5,569 nt of DNA from contig JAFAQG010000759.1 in NCBI GenBank assembly GCA_019246575.1, positions 1-5,569 of the forward strand, in the 5' to 3' direction. The position numbers and the translations under genes were made by a program. The DNA comes from Acidobacteriaceae bacterium. GTDB taxonomy: Bacteria; Acidobacteriota; Terriglobia; Bryobacterales; Bryobacteraceae. Of the stretch, positions 4,222 to 5,569 are shown piece by piece. Each line of letters begins with the position of its first letter. Within the stretch, counting starts at the first letter, position 1. Below the pieces are notes generated by a model. It had not been told where the DNA came from and ran no database searches. It worked only from the letters and a program-made list of their open reading frames with translations.

Positions 4222-5569
4222 ATGCCAACGGATCTGGCCATTGCGCCACCCACGCTTCACCTGATCGGCAACACACCGCTCGTGCACTTGACGGGCTTTG
4301 ATACCGGATCATGCGAGTTGTTCCTGAAACTCGAATCCCAAAACCCTGGGGGATCCATCAAGGATCGAATGGCGGTCGCAATGATCGAGGCGGCCGAGCG
4401 AAACGGCGCTTTGAAGCCGGCCGACACCATCGTCGAAGCCACGGCAGGTAACACCGGCATCGGACTCGCGCTTGTCGCTGCTATCAAAGGCTATCGCCTG
4501 ATCCTGGTTATTCCGGACAAAATGTCGACAGAAAAGATCGCACATGCGAAGGCTCTCGGCGCAGATATTCGCCTTACCCGCTCCGATGTCGGTCCGGGAC
4601 ATCCCATGTACTACCAGGACATGGCGGCACGCATCGCAGCCGAAACGCCACGGGCCTATCACATCAATCAGTTCGCGAACCCCGCGAATCCGCTGGCGCA
4701 CGAGATCGGGACGGGCCCGGAAATCTGGGACCAGATGGAGCACCGCGTAGACGCCATCGTCTGCGGCATCGGCTCGGGCGGCACCATGACGGGCCTCACG
4801 CGTTTCTTCGCCCGCGTCCAGCCTGAGCTCGAAATGGTCCTTGCAGACCCTCAGGGTTCCTCCCTTGCCGAATATGTCCGAACAGGAAAACAGATCCCTT
4901 CCGGCAGTTATGCCGTCGAAGGAATCGGCGGCAGCTGCATGCCTGCGATTGCCGACATTTCCCGCGTCAAGTCCGCATTCAGCATCTCGGATAAAGAAAG
5001 CTTTACCATTGGACGCGAGCTGCTTAAACGAACGGGTATTTTGGGCGGCCCCTCATCTGGAACCCTGCTCGCCGCCGCTTTGCTCTACTGCCGCCAGCAA
5101 AAAACACCGAAGCGCGTCGTGACTTTCGTCTGCGATACAGGTGCGAAGTATCTCTCGAAGATGTACAACGAGTACTGGATGCTCGACCAAGGCTACATGG
5201 AACGTCCTGCCACGGGTACGCTTCGTGAGCTCATCTCGCGGCGTTACGAAGAGGGTGCGGTGATCACCGTCGCCCCCGACGACACATTGCTGACCGCGTT
5301 CCAGCGTATGCGCATGGCCGATGTCTCGCAAGTGCCCGTCATCGAACACGGACGCTGCGTCGGTGTTTTGGACGAATCCGATCTGCTCGTTGCGATGCAC
5401 GGCGACCCGAGCAATTTCCGCTCGCCCGTGAGGACCGCAATGACCAGCCGTCTCGAAACCGTGCCGCCCGACGCCGGAATCGACCGGGTCTACGAAATTC
5501 TCGATCGCGGGCTTGTCGCTCTTGTCACCGACGGTGACGCCTTCCTGGGCTTGATTACTCGCTCCGATC
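4222..5569 (+). CDS. Cystathionine beta-synthase with C-terminal CBS domains (3' end cut)
   Basis: The first 449 residues are present; the gene runs off the right edge. The catalytic module (about 10-325) is a fold-type II PLP enzyme. K47 in NPGGSIKDR is the Schiff-base lysine, TAGNTG (74-79) is the substrate-binding loop, and GIGSGGT (182-188) is the PLP-phosphate loop. GGPSSGT (275-281) completes the site. Features favouring cystathionine beta-synthase over plain cysteine synthase are SDVGPGHPMYYQDMA (121-135), QFANPANPLAH (150-160), a GPEIW segment, and a tail of two CBS domains (about 334-394 and 402 onward, the second truncated). The family condenses homocysteine with serine to cystathionine in the cytoplasm (transsulfuration); some members use O-acetylserine to make cysteine. 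There is no N-terminal heme domain. CBS pairs usually bind adenosyl ligands such as S-adenosylmethionine or AMP; the ligand here is unknown. Confidence 0.92.
   Translation, partial: MPTDLAIAPPTLHLIGNTPLVHLTGFDTGSCELFLKLESQNPGGSIKDRMAVAMIEAAERNGALKPADTIVEATAGNTGIGLALVAAIKGYRLILVIPDKMSTEKIAHAKALGADIRLTRSDVGPGHPMYYQDMAARIAAETPRAYHINQFANPANPLAHEIGTGPEIWDQMEHRVDAIVCGIGSGGTMTGLTRFFARVQPELEMVLADPQGSSLAEYVRTGKQIPSGSYAVEGIGGSCMPAIADISRVKSAFSISDKESFTIGRELLKRTGILGGPSSGTLLAAALLYCRQQKTPKRVVTFVCDTGAKYLSKMYNEYWMLDQGYMERPATGTLRELISRRYEEGAVITVAPDDTLLTAFQRMRMADVSQVPVIEHGRCVGVLDESDLLVAMHGDPSNFRSPVRTAMTSRLETVPPDAGIDRVYEILDRGLVALVTDGDAFLGLITRSD

Noticed and set aside
4222..5200. Annotation as plain cysteine synthase (cysK/cysM)
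   Set aside because: The GHPMYYQDMA segment, the QFANPANPLAH segment and the C-terminal CBS domains point to cystathionine beta-synthase instead.

Overview
The window looks like ordinary chromosome from a moderately GC-rich, Gram-negative-type bacterium, most plausibly an Acidobacteriota member (Terriglobia-like). This taxonomic guess is inference. It rests on exported TPR proteins, one fused to a carboxypeptidase regulatory-like domain, on a Tat-exported sugar isomerase/epimerase-type TIM barrel, and on an acidobacteria/cyanobacteria-flavoured MacB-type permease. No rRNA, tRNA, mobile element, CRISPR array or phage gene is visible.

Layout: a leftward gene (1-866, running off the left edge) encodes an exported protein with a carboxypeptidase regulatory-like domain, an Ala/Gln-rich linker and TPR repeats. 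A 250-bp divergent intergenic region (867-1116) holds candidate promoters for both directions and two small palindromes between them. Four rightward genes follow: an exported TPR protein (1117-1986, GTG start), a MacB/FtsX-type ABC transporter permease without its ATPase (2043-3248), a Tat-signal xylose-isomerase-like TIM-barrel protein (3280-4122), and a PLP-dependent cystathionine beta-synthase with C-terminal CBS domains (4222 to the right edge, cut in the second CBS domain).

The rightward genes are separated by 56, 31 and 99 bp, so co-transcription is possible. However, AT-rich -10-like hexamers precede each gene, and the products share no obvious pathway: periplasmic scaffold, transporter, sugar metabolism and transsulfuration. 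They may be neighbours rather than a functional unit. No gap exceeds 300 bp and I saw no convincing rho-independent terminator.

I found no clear new multi-gene system. The points most worth a second look are the orphan permease, the apparent His-for-Glu change in the TIM-barrel metal site, the paired palindromes in the divergent promoter region, and the lack of Shine-Dalgarno sequences before the permease and TIM-barrel genes.
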